Positions 1 through 9,625 of a stretch of DNA of 64,000 nt are shown here, in pieces. The translations under genes were made by a program, and so were the position numbers. Within the stretch, counting starts at the first letter, position 1. Each line of letters opens with the position of its first letter. Source of the DNA: Limnochordales bacterium. GTDB lineage: Bacteria; Bacillota; Limnochordia; Limnochordales; DUMU01. The notes beneath the pieces are model-generated. The model was not told the origin of the DNA and ran no database searches. It saw only the letters and a program-made list of their open reading frames with translations. The DNA lies in contig JADBKP010000007.1 of assembly GCA_014896315.1 (NCBI GenBank), positions 62,001 to 126,000 of the forward strand, written 5' to 3'.

Positions 1-2434
1 GAAACGCCACCTGCAGCGCCGGTGCTGAACGTCCCCGCCCTCCACTCTCCCGCCAGTCCGCAGTCAGGTGGTACTCCAGCCGCCGGGCGGTGGCTGTCAG
101 GCGAATTCGCAGTTCAAAACGGCTATCCCCGTATGCGTGCGAAACGACCACCGTCGCCTCCACCGGCCCGTTTCTCTCTATCCGTAATGCGGCCCCGCTC
201 TTTAAGGGTTGCCTGGCACAGAACGGTCCGATCTTCCACGCCGACATGCCGTGGGGCGCCTCCAGGTTGACCTCAAGCAATCCCAGCTTCCGGCCGGCGG
301 GTACAAGGTCCTGGCCGGTACGCTTGTCGACCAGGTGGACCACCGCGCCCGATCCCGGTTCGATCTCGGCAGCAATCCAACCGTTCTCCAGATGGGCTAC
401 CCCTCTGCCATCGATCCAGGCCTGCACACCGGGGCCTCCCGGCGGATCACTGGGGTCGATCGCCGGGTCATAATCCTGCCAGGCCCTGCGTCGTTGCCAC
501 CCCTGTAGTTGTACGAGTCTTTCCCACTCTGCCGGAGTCAGGAGGAGTGCGGCGTAAGAGCGGGCTCCGAGCGGCGGCAGTTCCACTGCCGGGAAGGCGA
601 CTCGCAGCACCTGATGTCCCCATTCCTCGTGACGGTGCAGGCGCTGGGTCAAGACGGGACGGCCTTCGGGATCGATCAGCACCGCGTGCTCCGCCCCGGC
701 CGGAGGATCCCAGATGCTCAGGACCAGGGTGTCCGACCGGCGCCAGGGCAGCGAGTTGGCCACAGCCACGGGACGCACCCAGTCAGGGTCAAGGCCTGCC
801 GGCTGCCCCTTACCCTGCCCCTTTCCCTGCCTGCCGCCACCCGTCGTTTCCGGCGGCTCCGACACAACGCCGGGTTTGAACCCGGCAATGGTCTTTACCA
901 CCTCCGGCGGGTAATAGGCGAGTTTGTGCCGGAAAAGATTCTGCAATGCCCGGTCTTCAACGGCCTCGGCCGCCGCCCGTACCTCCTGCCCCAGGCCGAG
1001 GGCGTACTGGTATGTGGCGGGCACGCCGCTGCCGGGGAGAATATCGTGGAACTGGTTGAAGAGGTGCTTGCGCCAGGCCCGCTCCAGCAATCCCGGCCCG
1101 GGCGCCGGCTCGACCTCCCCCGCACCGGCTATGGCCTGCCAGGCTTCTGCGCGGGTGAGCAGGGTTTCGCAATCCCGGTTCAACTGCTTGATTCGGCCCT
1201 GCGACGTTAAGCATCCGGCAAAGACTACATTCAGTTCACCACGAAAGACGGGAAGCTCGGGAGCGGGCAACCCGGGAACGCGAGCGGAAGGAGCCTCGTG
1301 CCGGCCGGCCAGCACGGCGTCAACCCGTTCAAAAAACTCTTTGACGGTGCTGAACCGGACTCGTGGAAAGAGCGGCCACTCCTGCACCCGGCGGATGGTC
1401 TCCAGGTCGCGGCGGGTTGGACCTCCACCGTGGTCACCAACGCCGTAGACAAAAAGGTAATCAGTTATGCCGGTCTGGCGGGCGAGTTGCACTGCTGCCA
1501 GGGCGGCCTCGACCGGTCGCACGGGTCCGTTGTACCAGAGGTCGTTGTCATGAAAGGCCAGCACCCGGCTGCCGTCTGCCCCCTCCCACCAGAAGAGTCG
1601 CAGCCGCGGCCCGAGGTGTCCACCCCGGCAGTAGTAGTAGTAGCGGATACCGGCACGCTGCAAGATGCCCGGCATGGTGAAAGGATGGCCAAACGCGTCG
1701 GGCTGCCAGACCAGGGGGACGTCGGATGGGCGCAGGCCAAATGCACTGGCAAAATAGCGCTTGGCGTAGAGGAGCTGGCGGACGGCCGACTCGCCGCTGG
1801 CCATGTTCTCGTCGTTCTCCACCCAGGTCGAAGCGGTTACCTCCCACTGGCCCTGGCGCTGGCGCTCACGGATCCGGGCAAAGATTTCCGGATAGTACTC
1901 CTGCATCGCCACGTATACGGACGCCTGGCTTTGCGAGAAGCGAAAATCGGGGTACTCGGCCATGAGCCGGTCCATAGTACGGAAGGTGTCCCGGGTCACC
2001 CGCACGGTCTCGGGCCAGTCCCAGAGCCAGTTCATGTCGATGTGGGCGTGCCCCGCGCAGTGGATCACGAAGGCCTGCGCCACCGGGCCGACCGCCGGCA
2101 AGAGCATCGACTCCACCGCCGGCACGACGCTGGACCACCGCTCGCCGGATTCTAGCCCGCGTCGCAGTTGCTCGAGCGCCCGGTCCAGCAAGGCCGCATC
2201 GATACCGCCAATGCCGGCATCAACGAGGGCGGCAAGAAAGCGGGCCTCTCCCTGAAATCGCTCGATCCACGCTCTCTCTTCTGAAGTGCCTGTAGGCGAC
2301 AAGAGCTGGCCAAGCTCCTGCAGAACCCGTTCAAAACGGCTCTGCAGCGCCATCTCCGACGAATCTTGTGAACTATCCTTGCCCGAGTGGGCAGGCGGCT
2401 TGCCAACCAGCGACGACAACTCCAAATCTGCCAA
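1..2434 (-). CDS. GH38 alpha-mannosidase, 3' end cut by window edge
   Basis: Glycoside hydrolase family 38 enzyme, a retaining, zinc-dependent exo-alpha-mannosidase acting on oligosaccharides, expected in the cytoplasm because no signal peptide is visible. From a TTG at 2434 the frame stays open for 811 codons to the window edge, so the C-terminal part of this usually about 1000-residue family is missing. The zinc signature HAHID gives H129, H131 and D133, and WQPDAFGH supplies the nucleophile D246; a conserved GDHGGGPTRRD stretch follows. The TTG is chosen because AAAGGAG (2449-2443) sits 8 nt upstream. The gene is divergent from a sugar-type regulator, with operator-like palindromes between them. 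Family assignment is firm; natural substrate is inferred. Confidence 0.93.
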   Translation of the reverse strand, partial: MADLELSSLVGKPPAHSGKDSSQDSSEMALQSRFERVLQELGQLLSPTGTSEERAWIERFQGEARFLAALVDAGIGGIDAALLDRALEQLRRGLESGERWSSVVPAVESMLLPAVGPVAQAFVIHCAGHAHIDMNWLWDWPETVRVTRDTFRTMDRLMAEYPDFRFSQSQASVYVAMQEYYPEIFARIRERQRQGQWEVTASTWVENDENMASGESAVRQLLYAKRYFASAFGLRPSDVPLVWQPDAFGHPFTMPGILQRAGIRYYYYCRGGHLGPRLRLFWWEGADGSRVLAFHDNDLWYNGPVRPVEAALAAVQLARQTGITDYLFVYGVGDHGGGPTRRDLETIRRVQEWPLFPRVRFSTVKEFFERVDAVLAGRHEAPSARVPGLPAPELPVFRGELNVVFAGCLTSQGRIKQLNRDCETLLTRAEAWQAIAGAGEVEPAPGPGLLERAWRKHLFNQFHDILPGSGVPATYQYALGLGQEVRAAAEAVEDRALQNLFRHKLAYYPPEVVKTIAGFKPGVVSEPPETTGGGRQGKGQGKGQPAGLDPDWVRPVAVANSLPWRRSDTLVLSIWDPPAGAEHAVLIDPEGRPVLTQRLHRHEEWGHQVLRVAFPAVELPPLGARSYAALLLTPAEWERLVQLQGWQRRRAWQDYDPAIDPSDPPGGPGVQAWIDGRGVAHLENGWIAAEIEPGSGAVVHLVDKRTGQDLVPAGRKLGLLEVNLEAPHGMSAWKIGPFCARQPLKSGAALRIERNGPVEATVVVSHAYGDSRFELRIRLTATARRLEYHLTADWRESGGRGRSAPALQVAF

Positions 2435-2797
2435 GATAGCCACTCCTTTACCGATGCCTTACTGAGCCGAGGTCTTGCCACCATCCACATGATGTTGGGG
2501 GAGACTGGCAGCCCGGCAAACCTGTACGGTCATCATCCGTACTTATTGACTCAGCATGATCGTACATGTTTGCTCTGGGAATTCGACACGAATTCCATTA
2601 CTCCTTCCGCTTCCCAGTGGCCGCAGACCTGCCCAAGGAGCCTCGATTCATGTATACTCATTGCAGTGTTGGCTGTCTGGACAGGTCCCGGCTGCGGAAG
2701 AGCCGGCCGGCAGCAGACATCTGCTGGCAGCCAGCTGCTGCGTACAGACTAGATGCCACACAGCGGAATGTACGATTGCAAAGGGGAAAGAACGAGA
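2435..2797. promoter_or_regulatory. Divergent control region between GH38 gene and GntR/LacI regulator
   Basis: This 363-bp gap holds three operator-like elements and no gene. They are an inverted repeat GTACGG-N7-CCGTAC at 2524-2542, the sequence CATGATCGTACATG at 2555-2568, and a perfect palindrome GGAATTCG-ACA-CGAATTCC at 2578-2596. A TATACT at 2653-2658 could be a -10 box for the regulator, but no good -35 box precedes it. TTGACT at 2546-2551 has TTTGCT 17 nt further on, a weak alternative. The core TGTACGGTCA resembles the TGTNCGNACA-type core bound by AraR-like GntR/LacI chimeras, which fits the adjacent regulator; binding is inferred. Confidence 0.6.
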
Positions 2798-4000
2798 ATG
2801 GCAGGGTCACCACACCAGGGCGGAGAGTCCCGTTTTCCGTCTTCCCTCGCGGCCGATCAGCCGCTTTACCTGCGAATCAGCAACACTCTGCGCCGGCAAA
2901 TAGCAAGCGGAGACTTCCGACCTGGCGATCTCCTTCCCTCCGAAGCCCAGCTGATGGCGGAGTTTCGCGTCAGCCGCCACACGGTACGGGCGGCGCTGGC
3001 CCACCTGGAGCGAGACGGGCTTATCACCCGGGTGAAAGGGCGCGGCAGTGTGGTCAACTTCGTGCCCCCTCTCGCTAATGAGCCTCAAAGCGCCCGGGCA
3101 GCAAGAAAGGGCAGCGATACCATAGCCTTCTGCGCGGCAGAAGAAGATCCCTTTACTATGTCGATACTCTGGGGAATAGAGCTGGAGGCAAGTCGCTACC
3201 ATGTTTCTGTGCTCTTTGCCAGTTCCCGGGGCGATATGACCAAGCAGCAAGAGCTTCTTGCCAGCTTTGCCGAAAGCGGACTGCTCGGGGTTATCGTCAT
3301 GCCGGTCGACGTTCCACCCGCTCTGATGCGGGAGTCAGCACTCAGCCTGGACCGCTGGGCCGATGCCGGGCTGCGCCTGGTCAGCGTGGATCGCTACTAC
3401 CCGGGATCACGCGTGCCTACGGTAACTTCTGACAACTTCGACGGCGCGTATCAGGCAGTGAGCCATCTCCTTCAAATCGGCCGGCAAAGGATAATCGCCG
3501 TTTCCCTGGACAACACGAACACCTCATCGGTGGCCGCCCGGCTGGAAGGCTATCGCTGGGCGTTTAAGGACGCCGGCCTGCTAGCCAACCCGGAGTGGGA
3601 GTACACAAGGTTCGCCAGGGACGACAACGATTTCCTGGCTTTCGTCGACAGGATACGCCCCGACGGTCTTTTTGCCTTGAACGACAACATCGCCATGCGC
3701 TGTATGCAGCTGTTACGTGCCGCAGGCCGCACCATTCCGGATGACGTCGCCGTTGTCGGCTTTGACGATGTCCCGGCGGCGGCTCTGCTCGATGTGCCCC
3801 TGACCACCGTCCGCCAGGACGGCCAGCAGATGGGAGTAGAGGCAGCCCGGCTGCTGCTGGAGGAAAACCCTGCAGGGAGCGGCCAGACCACTCCCGTCCG
3901 TGTCAAGATTCCCGTGCAGTTGATCGTGCGCGCCTCGACCGTTGGGGCGGCTGCCACCGCTGAACCGACCTCCGGCCAGCACACTTCCCTAAAAGGCTGA
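2798..4000 (+). CDS. GntR/LacI chimeric transcriptional regulator (AraR-like)
   Basis: Sugar-responsive repressor with a GntR winged helix at the N-terminus (about residues 15-75, with LPSEAQLMAEFRVSRHTVRAA) and a LacI/periplasmic-binding-type ligand domain (about residues 95-385, ending with a GFDDVPAAALL and TTVRQDG pattern). This is the AraR architecture. An in-frame ATG exists at 2753 but has no ribosome binding site; the ATG at 2798 follows AAGGGGAAAG and places the winged helix normally, giving 400 residues. It is divergent from the GH38 mannosidase gene and faces convergently the SBP operon. The repeated TGTACGRTCA-type sites nearby are its likely targets. The effector is unknown. Confidence 0.9.
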   Translation: MAGSPHQGGESRFPSSLAADQPLYLRISNTLRRQIASGDFRPGDLLPSEAQLMAEFRVSRHTVRAALAHLERDGLITRVKGRGSVVNFVPPLANEPQSARAARKGSDTIAFCAAEEDPFTMSILWGIELEASRYHVSVLFASSRGDMTKQQELLASFAESGLLGVIVMPVDVPPALMRESALSLDRWADAGLRLVSVDRYYPGSRVPTVTSDNFDGAYQAVSHLLQIGRQRIIAVSLDNTNTSSVAARLEGYRWAFKDAGLLANPEWEYTRFARDDNDFLAFVDRIRPDGLFALNDNIAMRCMQLLRAAGRTIPDDVAVVGFDDVPAAALLDVPLTTVRQDGQQMGVEAARLLLEENPAGSGQTTPVRVKIPVQLIVRASTVGAAATAEPTSGQHTSLKG

Positions 4001-4008
4001 CCGGGACC

Positions 4009-4038
4009 GGCAGGAGAGGAGTCCTGCCCTCTCCTGCC
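4009..4038. terminator. Hairpin terminator between convergent genes
   Basis: Perfect 11-bp inverted repeat GGCAGGAGAGG / CCTCTCCTGCC (4009-4019 and 4028-4038) with an 8-nt loop, starting 9 nt after the regulator stop codon and lying 34 nt beyond the stop of the convergent SBP gene. There is no T-run, so if it terminates it does so as a strong stem alone or with Rho; it may serve both strands. Confidence 0.6.
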
Positions 4039-4072
4039 TGCAATGACCATCTCTGCCAATTCCGGACACTTC

Positions 4073-5335
4073 CTATTTGCTCGAAGCGCTTATCAAAGCA
4101 TTTATTCGCGTCCGTATCGCTGCGAGTGCACTTTCTGGCGTTTCTCTCAATTCGAATGCCGATGCTAGCCCATCAGCAACTACAATCTGCATATCCCATG
4201 CACGTGGCACCTGCGGAAAGTACACTACATACGGCAGCATGCGAGCAAACTGAACTTGATGCTTTAGTGCGCGAAACTCAGGGCTGGCAACCACCTTTAG
4301 GCTGGGTGACACATGCCCAGCCATTTGACACCAAGTGTAACTGTTCTGCGTCATCCATTTGACAAACGTCTTGGCAGCCTCCAGACGTTCTTTACTAACT
4401 CGCGCCGGTTTGGGAAGTACAAGAAGATGCGAGTCTGTCCACGCGGCCGGCTTCGTGCCAAACACTGGTAGTGGTGCCGCCTCGAAATCTACGCCCGACT
4501 TGACGAACCCGCCACTCGTCCACGTTCCATCTATGAACATTGCCAGGCTAGACTCTGCAAATAGGCGATCGGCAGCCGGGTCCAATATGAGCGTGCCTGT
4601 CTTAACCGAGTCAACCAGGATGTTCAAGGCCTTAACTTGGGCCGTATCTGTGCTCATCTTGTACTCATCAGCTGCAAAAAAGGCACCACCTAACTGTTTA
4701 AGAACTGAATACCAAAGTCTGTAGTAAGTAAACGAGTCACGGCGGATGCCAAAGCCATATTGATCTACCTTGCCATCGCCGTTTGTGTCGCGGATTAACT
4801 TCCTCGAGTACTGGAAGACTTGCTCGCCAGTCTCAGGGGCTTTCGGGCTGAGGCCAGCATAGTCAAAGAGCGTTGGATTGAAGTATAGGCCAATCGGATG
4901 GATATCGAAAGGCAGTGCGTACAATTTCCCCTTGTACTTAGACGCTTCCCAAGGAATTGGGAAGTAGTCATCAGACCGTATGCCAGCAGCCTCTAACTCG
5001 GCCGGTGTCAGTTCCAACAGCGAGCCAGCCTCGGCAAACTCAGCGATCCGGGTCGCGTGCATCATCGCCACATCTGGTGGGGTGCCACCTACTACTGCTA
5101 CCAACAACTTCGAGTAATAAGCATCTCCCCACGGCACTTCCTGCATGCTAACCTGTATGTCCGGATGGAGTTTCTCAAACGCTTCCTTCATAACAGTAAG
5201 GGCATCCCGCTCAAGTCCAGCACCCAGGAAATGCCAGAGAGTGATGGTCACCTTAGCCTCTGCAAGCCCAGGTACGAGAGCCATCAAGACTCCTACGCAC
5301 AGAACTATCGCTATCATTCTGCTTAATTTGCACAT
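4073..5335 (-). CDS. Sugar ABC transporter substrate-binding protein (family 1), orphan
   Basis: Extracellular family-1 solute-binding protein for an ABC sugar importer, 420 residues. A Sec signal peptide occupies about residues 1-27 (hydrophobic core IAIVLCVGVLMALVPG, AEA before the cut), followed by the usual TITLWHF strand, a DVAMMH ligand loop and a FIDGTWTSGG motif. The ATG at 5335 is preceded by GGGGAGGG. It is the last gene of a three-gene minus-strand operon, 44 nt after the glutaminase-A-like gene. No permease or ATPase gene lies anywhere near, so it must serve a transporter encoded elsewhere. G+C content is visibly lower than that of the flanks (31 of 60 in one line I counted). The sugar is unknown. 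Confidence 0.92.
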   Translation of the reverse strand: MCKLSRMIAIVLCVGVLMALVPGLAEAKVTITLWHFLGAGLERDALTVMKEAFEKLHPDIQVSMQEVPWGDAYYSKLLVAVVGGTPPDVAMMHATRIAEFAEAGSLLELTPAELEAAGIRSDDYFPIPWEASKYKGKLYALPFDIHPIGLYFNPTLFDYAGLSPKAPETGEQVFQYSRKLIRDTNGDGKVDQYGFGIRRDSFTYYRLWYSVLKQLGGAFFAADEYKMSTDTAQVKALNILVDSVKTGTLILDPAADRLFAESSLAMFIDGTWTSGGFVKSGVDFEAAPLPVFGTKPAAWTDSHLLVLPKPARVSKERLEAAKTFVKWMTQNSYTWCQMAGHVSPSLKVVASPEFRALKHQVQFARMLPYVVYFPQVPRAWDMQIVVADGLASAFELRETPESALAAIRTRINALISASSK

Positions 5336-5379
5336 TCCTCAGCCCTCCCCTTTTTGTCAACCTGAGCGAACCAGAATCG

Positions 5380-7713
5380 TCACTTCCCTTCGGCTGTATA
5401 ACTGATCAAGATTGGCGCATAAACACCTCCCATAACCGGACGTGCGCGAAAGCCCCGGTTCGTCGCGTTCTGGGTATCATACCAATCAGTAAATGGGACA
5501 CGGTTAGGCGACTCACGTAGCATCCGTAGTATTCCACCTACAATCGCCTCCCGCTGCGCAGGATCCTTGGCGATTGCTGCCACCCACATGAGCCAGTCCG
5601 CCTTGGTGTACTTGAATCGGTCCTCGAGGGGAATTCCATACTTCTCGCTCTTGCCAAGAAGAAAACGAATTTCCTGATCGACGAGTTCCCGCGGTATCAT
5701 CCCAAGTCCAAGGTACTCATCGAATAGTAAATTGTACGGCAAACACCAGGAGTTAGAGTCGCCAAAGATGCGTACAAAGTGGTCGCCGGCCCAGGCCCTT
5801 TCAAGCCAGGACACTTTCAGTTTTTGCGCCTTGGCAGAAAAGAGCCTGGCATCTTCATCCTCTCCTACAGCCTCAGCCAGACGTGCAAAAGCACCCACTC
5901 CCAGCAAAGCTTTCAGGCTGAGATGTGCATTTCTAGCTGATGGACCAGTGAAGTCATCCGTGAAAACTTGTTCTTCCGGATCCTCTCCATGGTCTGCTAG
6001 ATACTGGGCCCAGGCCCTCAGCGTAGCATAATGGCGTCGGACAAACTCGCCGTCCTGCGTTTCCTTCCAGACCGCCGCCGCGAGGAGTAGCATGTTGCCA
6101 CTCTCCTCCAGTGGCATCGGCGCACCATAGGCCTGGCCCATAGCCACTGGGTAACGTCCTAGATCATGGGGAGCGAAAGGTTCGAGCCATCGACCGCTCT
6201 CCACAAATCTAAACACCGGCTCAAGCTGCATCTTGAGAAGCTCGGCGTTAAGCACGAGAAAGAGAGGACTGGCTGGAAAGATGACATCAACTGTTTGAAC
6301 AAACCCTCCGCTGCTAATTTCTTTTCCAAGCATAAAATTGTTTTCTCCGTCCGTAACAAGCACATACGCACCTAGAGTTTGGCGAAAGACAAGGTGTGCA
6401 AGCAAGGCCGCCAATCGCTCAACAGTTTGGTCAGTGGTACTAGCCGCCTCAATCAAGTCATCCTGATGCCGTACCACGTAGCTCAATAGTTCGTTATAGT
6501 CACCAAAATACGCCCTCCAAAGATGGTCGAGGCGTGATACTCCCAGCGGCTTTTTATCATCTCTCAAAACCGCTGCCGTTGGATGCACGTTTCCGATTGC
6601 CATTCGCCAAACGGCGAAGCCATCGCCTGGAACGTCGAATCCTGTAACTTGCATCGCGAACGCGGTCGATCTACCAACCGTCTCCCAACCAAGATCTTCC
6701 CCCGGGGTTACGACATGCTCTGCCGCTGTACCGTCGCCGAACGAATCCTGTAGCTCCCGCATGGTGCCGACCAGGAGATCGACGTTCTGCGAGCTAGCAG
6801 AAGCGTCTGAAGAGTCTCTTTTTACCAAGCGTGGGCCACCCAATGATACAAAGGCTGTAGTTCCCCACAAAGGCCATTCCTTATCCTCTTCAAACGGCGA
6901 TTGCTCTGGTGGTTCAAGGAGAAAGCCAATTGGCGCTCGATCCGGCCTCGGACTGTTGTCGTCCGCCTTACCCAGGTCTTCGCCGCTGACTGTGGCATCA
7001 GTGTCCTTGATTTTGATCGGCGCGACCTTGATCTCATCACCTTTCCCGGGAGACCACATGCCTGTGATACCAAAAAACCAGTCAACTGAGTGCTGCCGTC
7101 CGTCCAATGGAAAGATCCGAAGCTCAACGAGGCTGAGAGGAAGAGCCAAAGTTTGTAGGTCAGTCATGTCTTTTGGGGATATGAAAGATAGCTGTACGCC
7201 GACTCCGGGCGCTTCGTAGCTATAGATCGTCTTACAGGATGTTATCTGGACGGACTCAAGTGGCAAGTCCTTCATCGCACCGCCGATTCCGAGCAGGTTG
7301 TAGGAGTTCCCATCTATCCGCACGGCAATCGACATAGGGAGCAGACGTCCACTCCAGTGCTCCGGCCATGATTGAGCTGGGTGATCCGTTGCCGACCATA
7401 CGCTTATATACGGATCATTAACTATGAGCGGCAAAGCTGGAGCAAGACGCGTCGCAACATTGTGTTGGTCAGCTGCAGCCATTGCCATCATTGGAGCACA
7501 TATCCCTCCAGCGCTTTGTGATATCGTAATCAGCGTCATCAACGCGGTTAGGAGGAGCCATAGCGGCCTTCTCTTGGTTAGACTGGCTTGGCTCCGACAC
7601 GCTTGTCCGTTGTTCCTCTCTATCCTCTTCACGCCACCTATTGGCCGACCAAGCTTGCAACTCAACGATACGGGGCGCCAACGCCGGCGAGAGTAAGTGG
7701 CATCCAATACCAT
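5380..7713 (-). CDS. Secreted glutaminase-A-like protein (DUF4965/DUF1793)
   Basis: Large exported protein of the glutaminase GtaA-like family (DUF4964-DUF5127-DUF4965-DUF1793 order), whose C-terminal part is an (alpha/alpha)6 barrel like those of glycoside hydrolases. Seen here: PLIVNDPYISVWS near the mature N-terminus, FMLGKEISSGGFVQTVDV, YPVAMGQAYGAPMPLEESGN, and a closing VPFTDWYDTQNA. The frame opens with a GTG at 7719, but the ATG at 7713 sits 7 nt after AAGGGGG and is preferred. The signal peptide is preceded by an unusually long, basic n-region of about 50 residues before PLWLLLTALMTLITIS. In soil and gut bacteria members of this family usually sit in carbohydrate loci, so glutaminase activity should not be assumed; a glycan role is equally likely. 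It lies 37 nt downstream of the GxGYxYP gene and 44 nt upstream of the SBP gene. Confidence 0.85.
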   Translation of the reverse strand: MVLDATYSRRRWRPVSLSCKLGRPIGGVKRIERNNGQACRSQASLTKRRPLWLLLTALMTLITISQSAGGICAPMMAMAAADQHNVATRLAPALPLIVNDPYISVWSATDHPAQSWPEHWSGRLLPMSIAVRIDGNSYNLLGIGGAMKDLPLESVQITSCKTIYSYEAPGVGVQLSFISPKDMTDLQTLALPLSLVELRIFPLDGRQHSVDWFFGITGMWSPGKGDEIKVAPIKIKDTDATVSGEDLGKADDNSPRPDRAPIGFLLEPPEQSPFEEDKEWPLWGTTAFVSLGGPRLVKRDSSDASASSQNVDLLVGTMRELQDSFGDGTAAEHVVTPGEDLGWETVGRSTAFAMQVTGFDVPGDGFAVWRMAIGNVHPTAAVLRDDKKPLGVSRLDHLWRAYFGDYNELLSYVVRHQDDLIEAASTTDQTVERLAALLAHLVFRQTLGAYVLVTDGENNFMLGKEISSGGFVQTVDVIFPASPLFLVLNAELLKMQLEPVFRFVESGRWLEPFAPHDLGRYPVAMGQAYGAPMPLEESGNMLLLAAAVWKETQDGEFVRRHYATLRAWAQYLADHGEDPEEQVFTDDFTGPSARNAHLSLKALLGVGAFARLAEAVGEDEDARLFSAKAQKLKVSWLERAWAGDHFVRIFGDSNSWCLPYNLLFDEYLGLGMIPRELVDQEIRFLLGKSEKYGIPLEDRFKYTKADWLMWVAAIAKDPAQREAIVGGILRMLRESPNRVPFTDWYDTQNATNRGFRARPVMGGVYAPILISYTAEGK

Positions 7714-7750
7714 GTGCACACCCCCTTGTCACCGCTCAACGAAGCAAGCT

Positions 7751-9625
7751 TTACGAGCGGACTGATGAATGCTCGGGCGGTTGTTGCCCGACGAACCTTG
7801 TGTACAAGGTTGCCAGTTCGTCCGGGCGTACGAACTTACAGTCAGCCTCGAGAGCCTTCGCACCTGCGACCAGGTCCTCCATCGTGTGCGACCAGTTAAA
7901 CACGAAGGCGTGTACGAACGCAGGTCGAGGTGAGCCCTGGACTATTCTTGTAAGCTCATCCACCATTCTCGTGCCCCCAGATCCCAGAGCATGGAAGACA
8001 GGTATCTGGCGCCCGTTCGCTGTCACAAGGAGATGTGCCTGGTCGTACCCAGCGACACGCTGGCCGTAATCGGGGAATATTGCTACGAGGTCCGGTAGGT
8101 GCTGGGCATATTCAGTTAGCATCGCCTCTGAAACCGGTCCTGAAGCCGCCATCGGCCATATCATGTCTATTCCGAGGCTATCCATGTACTTGGCGGTTAG
8201 TGCCAGGAATCCCGCTCTGGCTTCTTCCGGAGCTTCAAGAGCTTCTCCGTAGTGTTCCAGATAGGCGTAACCGATACCGGACACGGCACACAGAAAAACG
8301 TCCGCCGGGGTCCGGGTCTGTTGCAGGTAGTCGAGGACGTCAGGCATAAGCTCCAAGGCAAGCGGCCCAATCGTCCATCCGACAGGCACCTCACCCCGAA
8401 GGGGACTGTCCCAGTACTTACGGAAGAAATGAAGCCAGGCTTGCAGGTTGTCACCGTCGGACAGTATGTACGACACGTAAACACGAGTCAGATCGTCGGG
8501 GCTCTTCAGCTCTGTCGTAGAGGGCGCATCGTCACTTGTGGGATCTGGTTCCAACCTGCCCAGGTTCACGGGCACTTCCTTCGTCCCACTATGCACGCTC
8601 AGGTTGGCCGCGTGGTCGGTAGGCACAAGGTACTTACCATAACTGCTGAACAGCGTTACCCCCGGTTGCTCTCCAAGCCCAATACCATCACCGGCCCAGG
8701 GATATCCAAGTATTGGGATATTAACAGGAGACGTTTTCAGGACTTTCAGGGTGAGACGCATTTCATCTACAATCGAGTTTCCGGGGTCGCGCGCGTCTAC
8801 AGTACCGCTCTGCCACCATACGAAGATCTTATGCTGGATCAGGTAATCACGAAGGGGCAGAATTGTCGGATGGAGAATTGCCAGGACATCATGGGAAAGC
8901 TTCGGCCACAGAGTATTCCAGGCCCACTCGTACGCTTCGGCACTGGTTTTGAACCTGCCGCGTAGATCTTCCACGATGGGTAAGTCGTACTGTTCAGCGT
9001 ATCGGTCTGCGTAGTCAGGAGAAGTGATCAAGAGCTTATCAAGTCCAGCAATCATGGTCGCTACATTAATTGTAGCAGGTAGTTCCGGATCAACAACTAC
9101 TTGCCCGTTTAGTTCATCTCTAAACTGGCGGATCATGCCGAAGGTATCCATTAGTCCTACTGTTTCCAGCTCATCGACATCTCCGCGCTCTACAAGCCAC
9201 TCCAACCATTGCTTGTCGTACTCCTTCTGCACCAAATAGATGCGCGGCTCCGCTTGATTTACAATCCCTTGTAGCGAAATCATCGTAAGACGGAGTTCGG
9301 ATGGGAAATGGGTTATGTCGGCCACCTTAAGCCGTCGCGCTACAGACGGACTGCGGGGTAGTATCCGATTTTCGTTCAATTGAGCCACTTCCTTACCAGC
9401 TTTATCTCCCGAGGTGTCGCCGATCTCAGAAGATCCTGATTCACTGGAGCTTGGAGTCATTGTCAAGTCGCCAGTCAAAGCAGCTTGAGCAGATCTGGGA
9501 GATATAAACAGCAGGGACCAGGCCACGAAGACTACCAGGCAGCAAAGAGTAGAGCGCCAGGCAGAGAATGGCAGACCTTTCCCTGAGCAGCGGCAAATAT
9601 CCAGCTTGTGAAAGCACCAGGCCAT
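7751..9625 (-). CDS. Secreted GxGYxYP-family putative glycoside hydrolase
   Basis: Exported protein of the GxGYxYP family, which has an N-terminal GxGYxYP_N domain and a TIM-barrel-like C-terminal part and is presumed to act on carbohydrate; no member activity is firmly established to my knowledge. The name motif appears as SGIGYAYLE at about residue 460, with YVSYILSDGDNLQAW upstream. The N-terminal third has RIYLVQKEYDKQWLEWL typical of the first domain. The longest frame begins with a GTG at 9679; the ATG at 9625 follows AGAGGAGG and gives a 624-residue protein with a signal peptide (CCLVVFVAWSLLFI, cut after SAQAA). First gene of the low-G+C operon with the DUF4965 and SBP genes. Confidence 0.85.
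   Translation of the reverse strand: MAWCFHKLDICRCSGKGLPFSAWRSTLCCLVVFVAWSLLFISPRSAQAALTGDLTMTPSSSESGSSEIGDTSGDKAGKEVAQLNENRILPRSPSVARRLKVADITHFPSELRLTMISLQGIVNQAEPRIYLVQKEYDKQWLEWLVERGDVDELETVGLMDTFGMIRQFRDELNGQVVVDPELPATINVATMIAGLDKLLITSPDYADRYAEQYDLPIVEDLRGRFKTSAEAYEWAWNTLWPKLSHDVLAILHPTILPLRDYLIQHKIFVWWQSGTVDARDPGNSIVDEMRLTLKVLKTSPVNIPILGYPWAGDGIGLGEQPGVTLFSSYGKYLVPTDHAANLSVHSGTKEVPVNLGRLEPDPTSDDAPSTTELKSPDDLTRVYVSYILSDGDNLQAWLHFFRKYWDSPLRGEVPVGWTIGPLALELMPDVLDYLQQTRTPADVFLCAVSGIGYAYLEHYGEALEAPEEARAGFLALTAKYMDSLGIDMIWPMAASGPVSEAMLTEYAQHLPDLVAIFPDYGQRVAGYDQAHLLVTANGRQIPVFHALGSGGTRMVDELTRIVQGSPRPAFVHAFVFNWSHTMEDLVAGAKALEADCKFVRPDELATLYTRFVGQQPPEHSSVRS

Noticed and set aside
6178-6190. tRNA T-loop-like GGTTCGAGCC (also near 20028)
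   Set aside because: Both lie inside coding genes and no acceptor stem or anticodon arm can be built around them.
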